From contig JAOPJZ010000019.1 of NCBI GenBank assembly GCA_025517525.1, positions 1 through 64,000 on the forward strand: DNA of 64,000 bases, written 5' to 3'. The notes under the pieces are model-generated. The model saw nothing but the letters and a program-made list of their open reading frames with translations. It made no database searches and was not told the DNA's origin. Numbering within the stretch: the first letter of the stretch is position 1; every line of letters starts with the position of its first letter. This DNA is from Natronosalvus hydrolyticus. Its GTDB lineage: Archaea; Halobacteriota; Halobacteria; Halobacteriales; Natrialbaceae. The position numbers and the translations under genes are program-made. Positions 51,343-60,181 of this stretch are shown here, one piece after another.

Positions 51343-51526
51343 TCAAGTGTCGGTTTTCAAGACGAGCGTCACCACCCATTCTTTGTCGTCGACGAGTCGG
51401 ATGTGTGTGGTACTCCGCTTTGAGTTCGCCGTTCTCGTCGAGGAACTCCTCGAGGCGGAGGTCATCTTTCGAGAGCGTGATCCCAGCTGAGTGCTGATCG
51501 AGCTGGCGTATTTTGTTCAGTGCCAT
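51343..51526 (-). pseudogene. small AbrB/DUF8053-like gene with a dinucleotide frameshift
   Basis: Begins MALNKIRQLDQHSAGITLSK DDLR... and, after the short repeat CACACACA (51401-51410 on the plus strand), the sense continues one frame over as IRLVDDKEWVVTLVLKTDT and a stop. Joined, this would be a ~60-residue protein of the haloarchaeal type KVxQLGxxSxGVTLPKDDLR. The total length of 184 bases is not a multiple of three, so a slip in the CA run has broken it. A TATA-like GCTTATACTAG lies upstream on the coding strand near 51547. Confidence 0.55.
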
Positions 51527-51874
51527 GGATGGCGGGCAACCCGCCCTAGTATAAGCATTTCTGACAATCAAGGAAACCAAGGCTTGGCCGTCGTCCGGCC
51601 AGGGAATTGGGAAGCTATTCGAGCAGGCGAAGTGCCCGCTCGAGGGTATGGCACTCAGCCTACCTGCGAACATGGTACCTTCCGCCGTCCGGCGGGAGGA
51701 TGGTATCGACCTTATTGACAGCGTACTCGCGCCGCTGTTCGTTTGCGCGTCGGCCTCAATGGTCGGCGCGATGACATCGCGTTGAACGCCCGTTCAACAT
51801 GGGGCTCGACGCGGCGCTCTACAGCGCCCACGGCACCGAGATCACCTATGCGTTCATCATACGGATACGTACTC

Positions 51875-52275
51875 TCCTTTACTATCCGGCCCACTGGCCC
51901 ACGCCCATCGCTCGCTCCTGAACGGAGCGAAGCGACCGATGGGCCGCGGCCTCGAGTCCAAGAGGAGTTGATATATATCGGCGCGCGATGCGCGTGGTGT
52001 GCGTGAATCGCTCGAAGCGAGCGAACCACTTCGGCACGATCTGCGAAAAGCGCATGGCTCGGAAACGACGGTTCGAACTCGAGCTCGGCCCCGTGCTCGG
52101 CCAGCCACTGCTGGAACGGCGAACAGTCCTCGATGTGGTCTGCCAGCCCTAGCAAGTGCTGAATCCGGTCGGCATAGCTCTCGATACCGTACTCAGCGCT
52201 TTCGACCAAGGCACGGATTTCCTCGCGATACTTCCGCGCTCGATACGAAACCTGGCCGTTCTCGAGGTGAACGCC
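51875..52275 (-). pseudogene. relic of an unidentified gene
   Basis: A frame without ATG reads VHLENGQVSYRARKYREEIR, then SAEYGIESYADRIQHLLGLA and CSPFQQWLAEHGAELEFEPS with good codon use, then loses coding character. The 5' end has a stop codon (~52282) before any start. I do not recognise the family. Confidence 0.4.
51900..51942. repeat. imperfect hairpin, CCCATCGCTCGCTCC / GGAGCGAAGCGACCGATGGG
   Basis: Arms of 15-20 bases pair with a short insertion around a 5-base loop. Possibly the end of a lost element. Confidence 0.45.
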
Positions 52276-52287
52276 CGCGCCTCCGAA

Positions 52288-52980
52288 TCAGCTCCGCGAG
52301 GCCAGATACCGCATCACGAGCTGGAGCACGTGGACGAAGACCCCGGCCACCGCAATGTAGACGCCGATCGTTTGCAGGGCGATCGAGGCGTTTCGGTGGT
52401 CTCGGACCTGCCAGATCTCCCAGCCCAGTCGAAGCAGGAAGCCGAGGAATATCAGGACGAACCCGACGAGCAGGACGGGCGAAAAGAACGTCCCCACGGC
52501 GATGGCAACCACGCCGCCGATGAACGAGTAGTTGGCGTAGCTCCCCCAGTGGTCGAAGTCCGTCGATCGGGCGTAGACGTAGGTGGCGATGGCCGCCGTC
52601 AGGACGGCGACGACGATTGCCGTCACGCCGAGGATCGTGAGGTGTTGCTCACGCGGAGCGAACCGAAGAACGCCACCGCCAAACACGCCGAAGGCGAGCT
52701 GGAGGATTACCATGCCGATGAAGGCGATCCCGAGGTCGCCGCCCTTCACCCCGCGCTCGGCGATGAGTTCGCCGGCCATAATTGCTGCCCCGTACACCAA
52801 TACGCCGACGATCGGGATGGCGAACAGGTACTCGTTCACCTGCTGGAGGGGTGTCGCGACGACGACGTACATCAGCGCGACGTTGATCGCCATCAGGACG
52901 CTCGCTCCGCCGATCACCTGCAGTTCACGACTGGATATGCCGAACCCACGGTCGGTCTCGTACGACGAATCGACGCTCAT
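52288..52980 (-). CDS. seven-span membrane protein, possibly Bax inhibitor-1-like
   Basis: A 230-residue integral membrane protein starting MSVDSSYETDRGFGISSREL. Seven hydrophobic segments follow (for example VIGGASVLMAINVALMYVVV, GIAFIGMVILQLAFGVFGGG, ILGVTAIVVAVLTAAIATYV, PVLLVGFVLIFLGFLLRLGW). The spacing and the closing SIALQTIGVYIAVAGVFVHV recall the BI-1/YccA family, but this is a tentative match. Start at 52980; the longer frame opens at 53049. Confidence 0.65.
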   Translation of the reverse strand: MSVDSSYETDRGFGISSRELQVIGGASVLMAINVALMYVVVATPLQQVNEYLFAIPIVGVLVYGAAIMAGELIAERGVKGGDLGIAFIGMVILQLAFGVFGGGVLRFAPREQHLTILGVTAIVVAVLTAAIATYVYARSTDFDHWGSYANYSFIGGVVAIAVGTFFSPVLLVGFVLIFLGFLLRLGWEIWQVRDHRNASIALQTIGVYIAVAGVFVHVLQLVMRYLASRS

Positions 52981-53457
52981 TGGCGGCGATACGATAGGCG
53001 CAGGGAAAAGCCTGCGGTCAGCCGCTCGCTCGAGCAGGAGGAGGTGCATCCGCGTATCCGTGGTCCCATCTCAGATTCTGCGTCGACCGAACCCGAGTAG
53101 GGGAGACGGCACCGCGCTCGCCACACTATAGTAGCTATTGAAACGGTTTACACACCTATCGTGACGCCATCTTGCGATAGGGTGTACATCGAATCGCTCG
53201 AGTGAGAAGAGGAGTCCGTGACCGTCTCGAGATGGCGACGGCGGGACGACGGGCGGTCACATGCATTAGGTAGACATTCATGAAGAGTAGAGAGTCACTA
53301 TAGAAAGTATGTCTGTCATTACAATAGGTGCGTCCAGGGTTAGACAGGAATGACTCTCGTCGGGTTCCCAACTGGCTAACGGCAGTTTGCGGCGGGCGAG
53401 CGGCGGATGGCGGGGTGTACGGCGGGACTATCAGAGAGTCAGCAACAGTATCTACCC
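52981..53457. other. divergent intergenic region upstream of cetZ
   Basis: 477 bp with a palindromic element (53126-53207), AT-enriched sequence at 53255-53330, and then the cetZ leader. No clear TATA box is assignable. Confidence 0.45.
53126..53207. repeat. ~86-bp palindromic (MITE-like) element, family 2, right end decayed
   Basis: CTATAGTAGCTATTGAAACG at the left matches the intact copy. CACACCTATCG, GACGCCATCTTGCGATAGGG and TGTACATCGA follow in the right order, but the terminal inverse of CTATAG is lost. Confidence 0.75.
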
Positions 53458-54624
53458 ATGAAACTCGCACTCATCGGTTTCGGTCAGGCAGGCGGAAAGG
53501 TCGTCGACGCGTTCTGTGCGTTCGAGGAAATGATCGATCGGAGTTTTATCGAAGCGTCGATAGCCGTGAACTCCGCAACAGCGGATTTACGCGGTCTCGA
53601 GCACGTCGCGCAGGAGGACCGCGTTCTCATCGGTCAGTCTCGCGTCAAGGGTCACGGCGTGGGCGCGGACAACGACCTGGGCGCACAGGTCACGGAGATG
53701 GACCTCGACGAGATTCAGGCGGCCATCGACCGCGTTCCGGTCCACGATCTGGACGCCTTCCTGATCGTCGCCGGACTCGGGGGTGGCACCGGTTCCGGCG
53801 GGGCACCGGTACTGGCGAAACACCTCGATCGAATCTACACGGAGCCGGTGTATGGCCTCGGGATTCTCCCCGGAATGGATGAGGGCGGCATCTACACGCT
53901 CAACGCCGCCCGCTCGTTTCGCACGTTCGTCCGCGAAGTCGACTCACTACTCGTGTTCGACAACGACGCCTGGCGTCGGATGGGCGAATCTGTCGGTGAC
54001 AGCTACGACCGGACCAATCGAGAAATCGCCGAACGGTTCGGCCGATTGTTCGCCGCCGGCGAGGTGAACGAGGACGACGACGTCGCCGAGAGCGTCGTCG
54101 ACTCTTCGGAAATCATCAACACGCTCTCTGGCGGTATCGCGACGGTCGGCTACGCGACCGAACCCCTCAACACCTCCGGGGGTGGCCTCCTCTCACGGGT
54201 GACCGGCGACTCCCCGTCCACGCCCGACGAAACCACGTCGACGAATCGAATGACGAGCCTCATCCGCAAGGCGACGCTGGGTCGCTTGACCCTGCCTTGC
54301 GACGTCTCGAGCGCCGAGCGCGGACTCGTGGTCGCGACGGGGCCGTCCGAGTCGCTGAGCCGAAAGGGAATCGAGCGGGGCCGGACATGGCTCGAGGAGG
54401 AAACCGCCAGCATGGAAATCCGCGGTGGCGACTACCCGATTCCGGATGCCGGCGAAGTCGGATCGATCGTCCTGCTCTCGGGAGTAACCGACATCGACCG
54501 CGTCGAGCAACTTCAGGGAGTCGCCGTCGAGGCCCAGGAGACGACCGCGGACGTACAGCAGCGGAGCGACGAGCAGTTCGATTCGCTGCTCGATACCGGT
54601 GGCGAACTGAACGCGCTGTTCTGA
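53458..54624 (+). CDS. cetZ: CetZ tubulin-like cytoskeletal GTPase
   Basis: A 388-residue member of the tubulin/FtsZ superfamily. N-terminal MKLALIGFGQAGGKVVDAFC, the tubulin signature LGGGTGSGGAPVLAKHL (~112-128) and the T7-type region DSYDRTNREIAERFGRLF fit CetZ rather than FtsZ. CetZ proteins control cell shape and motility of haloarchaea by GTP-dependent polymerisation. A low-complexity acidic insertion lies at ~250-268. The ATG at 53458 is used; a longer frame opens at 53407. Confidence 0.95.
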   Translation: MKLALIGFGQAGGKVVDAFCAFEEMIDRSFIEASIAVNSATADLRGLEHVAQEDRVLIGQSRVKGHGVGADNDLGAQVTEMDLDEIQAAIDRVPVHDLDAFLIVAGLGGGTGSGGAPVLAKHLDRIYTEPVYGLGILPGMDEGGIYTLNAARSFRTFVREVDSLLVFDNDAWRRMGESVGDSYDRTNREIAERFGRLFAAGEVNEDDDVAESVVDSSEIINTLSGGIATVGYATEPLNTSGGGLLSRVTGDSPSTPDETTSTNRMTSLIRKATLGRLTLPCDVSSAERGLVVATGPSESLSRKGIERGRTWLEEETASMEIRGGDYPIPDAGEVGSIVLLSGVTDIDRVEQLQGVAVEAQETTADVQQRSDEQFDSLLDTGGELNALF

Positions 54625-55119
54625 TCGAGTAGCGACATTGCGCCCGCTGGGATCACCTTCAGAGCCCTCGAGTTGATACGATGCGAGGTTTCGGAATGGG
54701 ACGCCTGTCGAGATGAAGCGTACGATGCTCGAGCACAGCGATGGGTGCGGTCCCAATCGTCACCGAACACCCGACCGAATCGGTCGCTGACGTGAGTTCC
54801 ACAGTGGAGTCACGTCGAGTTCGCCTCGAGACCGACCAGTGACTCACTGCCACAACGACCACCTCCGGTTCGAAACCAGCCGTCCGGGAATGAAAACCGC
54901 CCGACTGAAACAGGGGTCTTCAACAGTTGAACGGGCACCGATATCTCAGAACGATATTCCAACAGGCATTCGTCCGAATACGGGTGACTGAACGGTTTAG
55001 CACGGGTACAATGGGATTCGAACGACGTCGAGACGTGCTCGCTTCGCTGCGCGCGACTCGCCTAATTCGAATCCCACGTGAGTCGTTCCGCACGACTCAC
55101 TGGCGTTCGTCGACGGAAC
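54625..55119. other. intergenic region with partial tRNA-like sequence
   Basis: 495 bp. TGGGATTCGAA at 55012-55022 and its inverse at 55066-55076 repeat part of the 3' half of the adjacent tRNA gene. The rest shows no feature. Confidence 0.45.
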
Positions 55120-55193
55120 GGGCACGATGGGATTCGAACCCACGACCGTCGGATTAGAAGTCCGACGCTCTATCCAGACTGAGCTACGTGCCC
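55120..55193 (-). tRNA. tRNA-Arg (anticodon UCU)
   Basis: 74 nucleotides. Acceptor stem GGGCACG/CGTGCCC; D-arm GCTCAGTCTGGATAGAGC; anticodon arm TCGGA-CTTCTAA-TCCGA with anticodon TCT; T-arm GTGGG-TTCGAAT-CCCAT. All arms pair. No intron and no encoded CCA. It reads AGA/AGG codons, which are rare in haloarchaea. Confidence 0.95.
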
Positions 55194-55236
55194 TCGAGTC
55201 CTTCTCGTCGTCCAATCGGCATAAGCAATTGGGATT

Positions 55237-56391
55237 TTACTCGCTCTCGAATCCAACTCGTTCGGCGTCGGCGAGACATCGCGCCGTCGCGGCCTCAAGG
55301 TCCGGCTCTCGGACGCGTTCACCGTCCCGAATCAGCGGCTCGAGCAGCGGGTCACCCTCCTGGGGCGCTGACTGCTCCGCGAGGCGAACCTCGTGACCGC
55401 CGTCGGCGGTCCGATACACCTGTTTGACTCCGGAGAGCTTCCCGCGTTTGGAGACTGGCTCGCCTTCCACCTCGACCAGGTCGAGACTGAAGTCCACGCT
55501 GTCGGCACCCGTGATGTAGCTCCCGACGCCGAACCCGTCGGCGACGTCTCGAACCGACCGAATCGAGTCGGGGGTGAGTCCCCCGCTACAGAAAATGTCG
55601 ACGTCCTCGTGGCCGCGGGCGTCCAGCTCCCAGCGCACTTCGCGGAGAATGTGTCGGAAATCGCCGCGCCTCGAGCCCGTGGTATCGATGCGGACGCCGT
55701 CGAGGGCATCGCCGAGGGTTTCCGCCGCGAGGAGGCTCTCTTCGTGTTCGTCCCAGAAGGTGTCCACGAGGGCGATTCGTGGCACGTCGGCATCGACCGC
55801 CTCGTCGAAGGCGGTCCAGGCGGCGGCCTGGTTGCCAGCACCGTAAATCAACAGCAGTGCGTGTGGCATCGTTCCGCCGGCTTCCCGCTCGAGCAGCTCC
55901 CCCGCGGCGACGTGGGAAAAGCCATCCAGGCCAGCCAGCAGGGCGGCGCGTTCGACCGTCACCGCGATGGCGGGATGGACGTGACGAGCCCCAAAGGAGA
56001 GGACGAGCGAGTCGGGGGCCGCCAGTCGCGTCTCGAGGGCGGCCGTCGCAAAGCCACTGGGCTGGGAAAGAAAGCCAAGCAGCGAGGTCTCGAGTTCGGC
56101 GAACTCGAGGTAGGGGCCTTCGATTCGCAGGACTGGCCCGCCATCGAACAGCTGTCCCTCGGGGAGGGCGTCCACGTCGACGGCACGCCCTTCGAACAGC
56201 GTCCCAACGTCCTCGACCCCGGCGAACACCTCGAACGAGCCCGTGGGGAACTGGTCGGCGGTCACTTCGGCGACGACGTGTGGGTTTCGACCCGCGTACT
56301 CGAGCGTTTCCCTGATACGCTCGAAGTAGGCATCGGTGGCACGCCCCTCGAGAATGGCTTCGTCGGAGACGATTCCGAACGGATTCGACAT
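55237..56391 (-). CDS. pncB: nicotinate phosphoribosyltransferase
   Basis: A 384-residue salvage enzyme making nicotinate mononucleotide from nicotinate and PRPP. Blocks: SNPFGIVSDEAILEGRATDA, TDQFPTG-type substrate strand (VTADQFPTGSFEVFAGVED), LVLSFGARHVHPAIAVTVER, VRIDTTGSRRGDFRHILREV and DIFCSGGLTPDSIRSVRDVA. This is the archaeal-type NAPRTase, shorter than the bacterial form. The NAD it feeds is also the substrate of NAD kinase at 7008. Confidence 0.92.
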   Translation of the reverse strand: MSNPFGIVSDEAILEGRATDAYFERIRETLEYAGRNPHVVAEVTADQFPTGSFEVFAGVEDVGTLFEGRAVDVDALPEGQLFDGGPVLRIEGPYLEFAELETSLLGFLSQPSGFATAALETRLAAPDSLVLSFGARHVHPAIAVTVERAALLAGLDGFSHVAAGELLEREAGGTMPHALLLIYGAGNQAAAWTAFDEAVDADVPRIALVDTFWDEHEESLLAAETLGDALDGVRIDTTGSRRGDFRHILREVRWELDARGHEDVDIFCSGGLTPDSIRSVRDVADGFGVGSYITGADSVDFSLDLVEVEGEPVSKRGKLSGVKQVYRTADGGHEVRLAEQSAPQEGDPLLEPLIRDGERVREPDLEAATARCLADAERVGFESE

Positions 56392-56559
56392 ACGCTGGCT
56401 TTCTAGCGCGAGGCGTTAAAGCTACTCGTCTCAGCCAACGAGTTGACCAAACCCCGTTTCGAGTCCCGAAAGCGATGGCAGGGGAAACGCCGTCGAAATA
56501 CCCTGCACGCGCAAGCCGGGCGCGTTTTTTCACGGGAACCGTTGACCGACTCGATACCA

Positions 56560-56760
56560 ATGGCAACAACGCACAACCGGACGGACGTGCTGAAAAACGC
56601 GAGTACGGTGACGACGGTGATCGATGCAGTCCTGGAATTTTCGAAGGGACGACGGCTCAGCGGGTTGGTGTTACTCGGCGCCGCCGCACTCTCCTCGAAA
56701 GTTCCAGGCGTCGGAACGGTCGCATCGCTACTCCTTCGGGTGTACCGTCGCCTCCGATAA
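56560..56760 (+). CDS. small haloarchaeal protein
   Basis: A 66-residue protein, MATTHNRTDVLKNASTVTTV then VLEFSKGRRLSGLVLLGAAA, with one weak membrane-like helix (~32-58) and a basic tail (VYRRLR). I recognise the type as a short haloarchaeal protein of unknown function. The open frame reaches back to 56443; the ATG at 56560 is chosen. Confidence 0.55.
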   Translation: MATTHNRTDVLKNASTVTTVIDAVLEFSKGRRLSGLVLLGAAALSSKVPGVGTVASLLLRVYRRLR

Positions 56761-56975
56761 ACCGGATCGAACGGCGAGGGCGTTTGGGATCGAACGGCGA
56801 CAATGACCAGCATCGACCGGCGGTTCACATCGCTCGAGCATCACTCGAGCGGGGGTTCGAGAACGGCTCGCTGGCCCGACGTCCTTCTCTGAACTGAACC
56901 TGTCTATGTCCAGCACGACGGTATTTTGGCCATGGGTGGTGTTAGCACGAATAGCCGTAGGTGTGCTATGAGACC

Positions 56976-57560
56976 ATGAGTATCACAGTCGATATCGACG
57001 CAAATCAGAACATCCGAGTGACCCACGAAACCATCGAGGCTCGACCGCCGGACCGACTCGACGTGACAGCCGAGGGAGTAATCACGATGACACCGGAACT
57101 ACTGGGTGCCTTCGAGGGAGCGTCCCTGAAACCGGCACGGATCGATATTACCGTCGACGAGACACGAACTATCGATACCGATCTGCAATCTGAAGCGTCG
57201 CTCCGGCTCGAATCCGTGGACGTCGAGGTCGAAACGCCCGGGATCGGTGACCTCTCGCCGATGGACGAACAATCGACCGGCAATCTTGACTCGAGCGCCA
57301 GCCCACCCGGAGTGATCGCGTTCGCCGTCGAGGGAACGATCAGCGGCGTCTCATCGGATACGGTCGACTCGATAATCGCCGGCTCATCGAGGCTCGAGTC
57401 GCTCACGTTCGACGTCGAGAGCCAGGTCGTGAGCGACGGTGGATCGGGTACCGACGCCCTCCTCAGGATTACCCTCTTCGGATTCGGTATCGTCGTCCAA
57501 CGAAACGGTATCATCGACGTTGGAACGCACGCCGCGGGGACCGAGATCGGCGTGCTCTGA
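56976..57560 (+). CDS. hypothetical protein, beta-rich
   Basis: A 194-residue acidic protein, MSITVDIDANQNIRVTHETI onward, with alternating strands and no signal peptide or membrane segment. Two related-looking halves may exist (LRLESVDVEVETPGI near 75 and LESLTFDVESQVVSD near 145). No family recognised. Codon use is normal. It ends just before the palindromic element at 57585. Confidence 0.6.
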   Translation: MSITVDIDANQNIRVTHETIEARPPDRLDVTAEGVITMTPELLGAFEGASLKPARIDITVDETRTIDTDLQSEASLRLESVDVEVETPGIGDLSPMDEQSTGNLDSSASPPGVIAFAVEGTISGVSSDTVDSIIAGSSRLESLTFDVESQVVSDGGSGTDALLRITLFGFGIVVQRNGIIDVGTHAAGTEIGVL

Positions 57561-57584
57561 TCCGAATCTCGAGTCAGTCGGCGA

Positions 57585-57672
57585 GTACAGTAGCCACTGA
57601 AAGTTATTGGCACACCTCGACCGCGAGAGGAGTTTGCGATACGTGTGTAACTCGTTTCACTGGCTACTATAG
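57585..57672. repeat. 88-bp palindromic (MITE-like) element, family 2, next to nosL
   Basis: Left end GTACAGTAGCCACTGAAAG, right end TTTCACTGGCTACTATAG. The right terminal CTATAG supplies the last codon and the TAG stop of nosL. Confidence 0.87.
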
Positions 57673-58260
57673 GTCGTCCCACTCGAGGATGTCGCCGCCG
57701 ACGTCCTCGCGAAGCGCCTCGGCGTCCTCGCGGCTGGAAAACGGAACGTGGTCGGCCCCCATCGCGCCCTGTATTTCGCTGTCGACGAGATAGAACAGTT
57801 CCATCGCGTCCGCGAACGCCTCGCGTTCGGCGTGGGTCGAAATGTACGGCGAGCCGTCCTGTTCCTCGAGGTCGTAGTCGACGCTCGAGTAGTCAGTGAC
57901 GAACACGCCCCGGGCGTCGGTGCCACGCTGGCGCTGTTCGTCGTGGTAGACGAGGAGTTCGGTGAGGCTGTCGAACACGACCGGTTCGTCATCGTCCTCG
58001 TAGAACACCTGCCCGGCGGGGCCGTAGTGATCTTCGATGACCATGCCACAGACGGCACACTCGCGGCCACCGGTCAGGGCGATGGGCTCGGCTGGCTGGG
58101 CGTCTTCGTCGTCGTCACCGAGACAGCCCGCCAGTCCAGTCGTCGTCGCGATCGCTGTGCCAGCGAGGAATCGACGCCTCGAGAGGCCGCTCAACTGATG
58201 CTGGTCGGTACACGAGACCGCCTCGTGACAGTAGTGGTAATGGGTGTGTCGTGGAGCCAT
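57667..58260 (-). CDS. nosL: NosL-like copper lipoprotein
   Basis: A 197-residue exported lipoprotein of the nitrous oxide reductase operon. A Tat lipoprotein signal, LSRRRFLAGTAIATTTGLAGC, gives the lipobox cysteine at ~45. The NosL metal-binding region GGRECAVCGMVIEDHYGPAG (CxxCG plus Met) binds copper, and DSLTELLVYHDEQRQR follows. NosL delivers Cu(I) for maturation of the CuZ centre of NosZ. The gene follows nosY by 2 bp. Its final codon and TAG lie within a palindromic repeat, so the true C-terminus may have been changed by the insertion. Confidence 0.9.
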   Translation of the reverse strand: MAPRHTHYHYCHEAVSCTDQHQLSGLSRRRFLAGTAIATTTGLAGCLGDDDEDAQPAEPIALTGGRECAVCGMVIEDHYGPAGQVFYEDDDEPVVFDSLTELLVYHDEQRQRGTDARGVFVTDYSSVDYDLEEQDGSPYISTHAEREAFADAMELFYLVDSEIQGAMGADHVPFSSREDAEALREDVGGDILEWDDL

Positions 58261-58262
58261 GA

Positions 58263-59171
58263 CTAGACCCTCCGTCGGCGGATAGCGACTGCCGCCAGTG
58301 CGATCGGCACGACGATCCAGGCGAGGAGCGCCCCGAGGAGGACGCCGGGCGACAGGCCGGCCTCCGCGAGGACGGAGGCGAAGCCAGCGTCGCCAGCAGC
58401 GCCGAGGCTGCCGAGGACGAGCGCCCGGAAAACGCTCGTGGGGTTGGCGAGTAACAGCGCCGATAGCGCCGTTCCGGGGAGGTCGAACGCCGAGAGGATG
58501 CCCAGTGCGAGCAGGTCATGGACGAGGACGAACCACGCCCACGCCAGCAACGCGAACCCGAGCGCGTGCGTCTTCTCGCGCGCCAGCGTCGACAGGAGGA
58601 CGCCGAAGGCGAGAAACGCCAGGCCGAGCGCAACGGTCGAGAGCAGGAACGCGACGTAGGTGTCGAAGCCGGCCAGGCCGAACTCGAGCAGCAAGAAGCC
58701 ACCCGCGACGCCGAAGCCGATGATCGTCGCACTCGCCAGGATGGCTCCCCGACCAAGGGCGGTACCGAGGACGATCCAGGCCCGCGAGACGGGCAGGGAG
58801 AACAGCGTCTGGAGCCAGCCGCTTTCCTCCCGGCCGACGATGGCGTCGTAGCTGAACGCCAGCGCGACCAGCGGAACCAGGTAGACCGCCAGCACGGCGA
58901 GGCTGGCGACGGTTCGGTCGAAGCCTTCGGGGCTGACGCTCGCGCCGCTGAACGTCGTCAATCCGAGAGCGAACGCGGCAAAGATGCCGGTCAGCGCGAC
59001 CGCCCAGCGGCTTCGGATAGCCAGTCGATACTCCGATTCTGCGAGTACCAGTACCTGCCGGCCGACGGTTTTCGATGTCGCCGTCGACGCGGCCGTGGTC
59101 TCGTCGGCGTGGGCCGCGTCGATCGGCTCGACCGACTCGAGGTCGCCCTCGTACTCGTTCGTGAGCGTCAT
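58263..59171 (-). CDS. nosY: ABC transporter permease, NosY type
   Basis: A 302-residue membrane protein with six hydrophobic spans (for example WAVALTGIFAAFALGLTTFS, LAVLAVYLVPLVALAFSYDA, ALLAWAWFVLVHDLLALGIL). The first ~45 residues are a soluble tail and WLQTLFSLPVSRAWIVLGTA is the ABC2-type coupling segment. It pairs with NosF to move a sulphur or other factor needed for CuZ assembly (family role). Overlaps nosF by 4 bp. Confidence 0.92.
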   Translation of the reverse strand: MTLTNEYEGDLESVEPIDAAHADETTAASTATSKTVGRQVLVLAESEYRLAIRSRWAVALTGIFAAFALGLTTFSGASVSPEGFDRTVASLAVLAVYLVPLVALAFSYDAIVGREESGWLQTLFSLPVSRAWIVLGTALGRGAILASATIIGFGVAGGFLLLEFGLAGFDTYVAFLLSTVALGLAFLAFGVLLSTLAREKTHALGFALLAWAWFVLVHDLLALGILSAFDLPGTALSALLLANPTSVFRALVLGSLGAAGDAGFASVLAEAGLSPGVLLGALLAWIVVPIALAAVAIRRRRV

Positions 59172-60181
59172 CGGCCCACCTCCGCGGGGATGGCGTCCCC
59201 TTCAGCGTGGGCGGTTTCCCCGCGAAGCTTATGGCCGTCGGGGGCCGATTCGTCGGCCATCGAGCCCCCCTCGACTGCCCGATGGAACGCCGCCTCGAGC
59301 CCGGGTTCGCGCACTTCGAAATGCTCGACCAGGTCGGATTCGAGGTGTGCCACGAGATCGAACGCCCGGCTACGGTCACAGCGAACCTCGAGTCGGTCGC
59401 TCGAGCCGTCCCGATGAACGACCTCGAGTTCCTCGACGCGGAGCTGCAGTTCCTCGAGAAGACGAGCGCGAGCACTCGGGTTCGTCGTCGCCACGCTGAC
59501 GGTGACGGTGTCGCCCGTCGCACACAGCGACTCGACGGAGCCGCTGGCGTGGAGGCGACCGTCGTGAAGGATTGCGACGTGATCGCAGAGGGACTCGACT
59601 TCGCTCAGCACGTGCGAGGAGAGAACCACAGTGGTGTCGGTCTCGTTCCCGATGCGCGTGACGATGTCGTGAAAGGCTGTGACACCACGCGGATCCAGTC
59701 CGGCGGTCGGCTCGTCGAGGACGAGTACCGGCGGCTCCGGGAGCAGGGCTGCAGCCAGCCCAAGGCGACGACCCATTCCGTTTGAGTAGCCCGAGACGGC
59801 TCGGTCGGCGGCATCGGTAAGCCCGACGAGTTCGAGGACCTCCTCGATCCGCTCGTCGCGGTTCTCGAGGCCACGAATCCGGGCGTGAGTCGAGAGGACT
59901 TCCCGTCCCGTCAACGAGCCGGGGAAGCCGCTGTGTTCGGGCAGGAAGCCAACGCGCTCGCGCACGCGATGTCCCGCCTCCTCGACGTCGAGGCCGCCGA
60001 CGTCGATCGTTCCGCCGTCGGGCCGGTCGTGACCGACCAGCAAGCCGAACAGGGTACTCTTTCCCGCGCCGTTCGTCCCGAGGACGCCGAACGTCGATCC
60101 CGACGGAATCTCGAAGGAAGGACCGTCGAGGGCGACGACGTCGCCGTATCGCTTGTAAATATCAGTGATCGTGATTTGCAT
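59168..60181 (-). CDS. nosF: ABC transporter ATP-binding protein, NosF type
   Basis: A 337-residue ATPase. Walker A GTNGAGKSTLFGLLVG (~34-49), signature region AVSGYSNGMGRRLGLAAALL, Walker B PPVLVLDEPTAGLDPRGVTA, and the H-loop SSHVLSEVESLCDH. The C-terminal ~100 residues are an extension beyond the nucleotide-binding domain. Energises the NosY permease. Start MQITITDIYKRYGDVVALDG at 60181; it overlaps the nosD stop by 20 bp. Confidence 0.93.
   Translation of the reverse strand: MQITITDIYKRYGDVVALDGPSFEIPSGSTFGVLGTNGAGKSTLFGLLVGHDRPDGGTIDVGGLDVEEAGHRVRERVGFLPEHSGFPGSLTGREVLSTHARIRGLENRDERIEEVLELVGLTDAADRAVSGYSNGMGRRLGLAAALLPEPPVLVLDEPTAGLDPRGVTAFHDIVTRIGNETDTTVVLSSHVLSEVESLCDHVAILHDGRLHASGSVESLCATGDTVTVSVATTNPSARARLLEELQLRVEELEVVHRDGSSDRLEVRCDRSRAFDLVAHLESDLVEHFEVREPGLEAAFHRAVEGGSMADESAPDGHKLRGETAHAEGDAIPAEVGR

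Larger units (their letters stand above)
51223..52287. other. decayed-gene region
   Basis: About 1.1 kb with a frameshifted small gene (51343-51526) and a relic frame (~51875-52275, minus), plus a large imperfect hairpin at 51900-51942. No complete gene. This looks like the remains of an integrated element. Confidence 0.6.
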
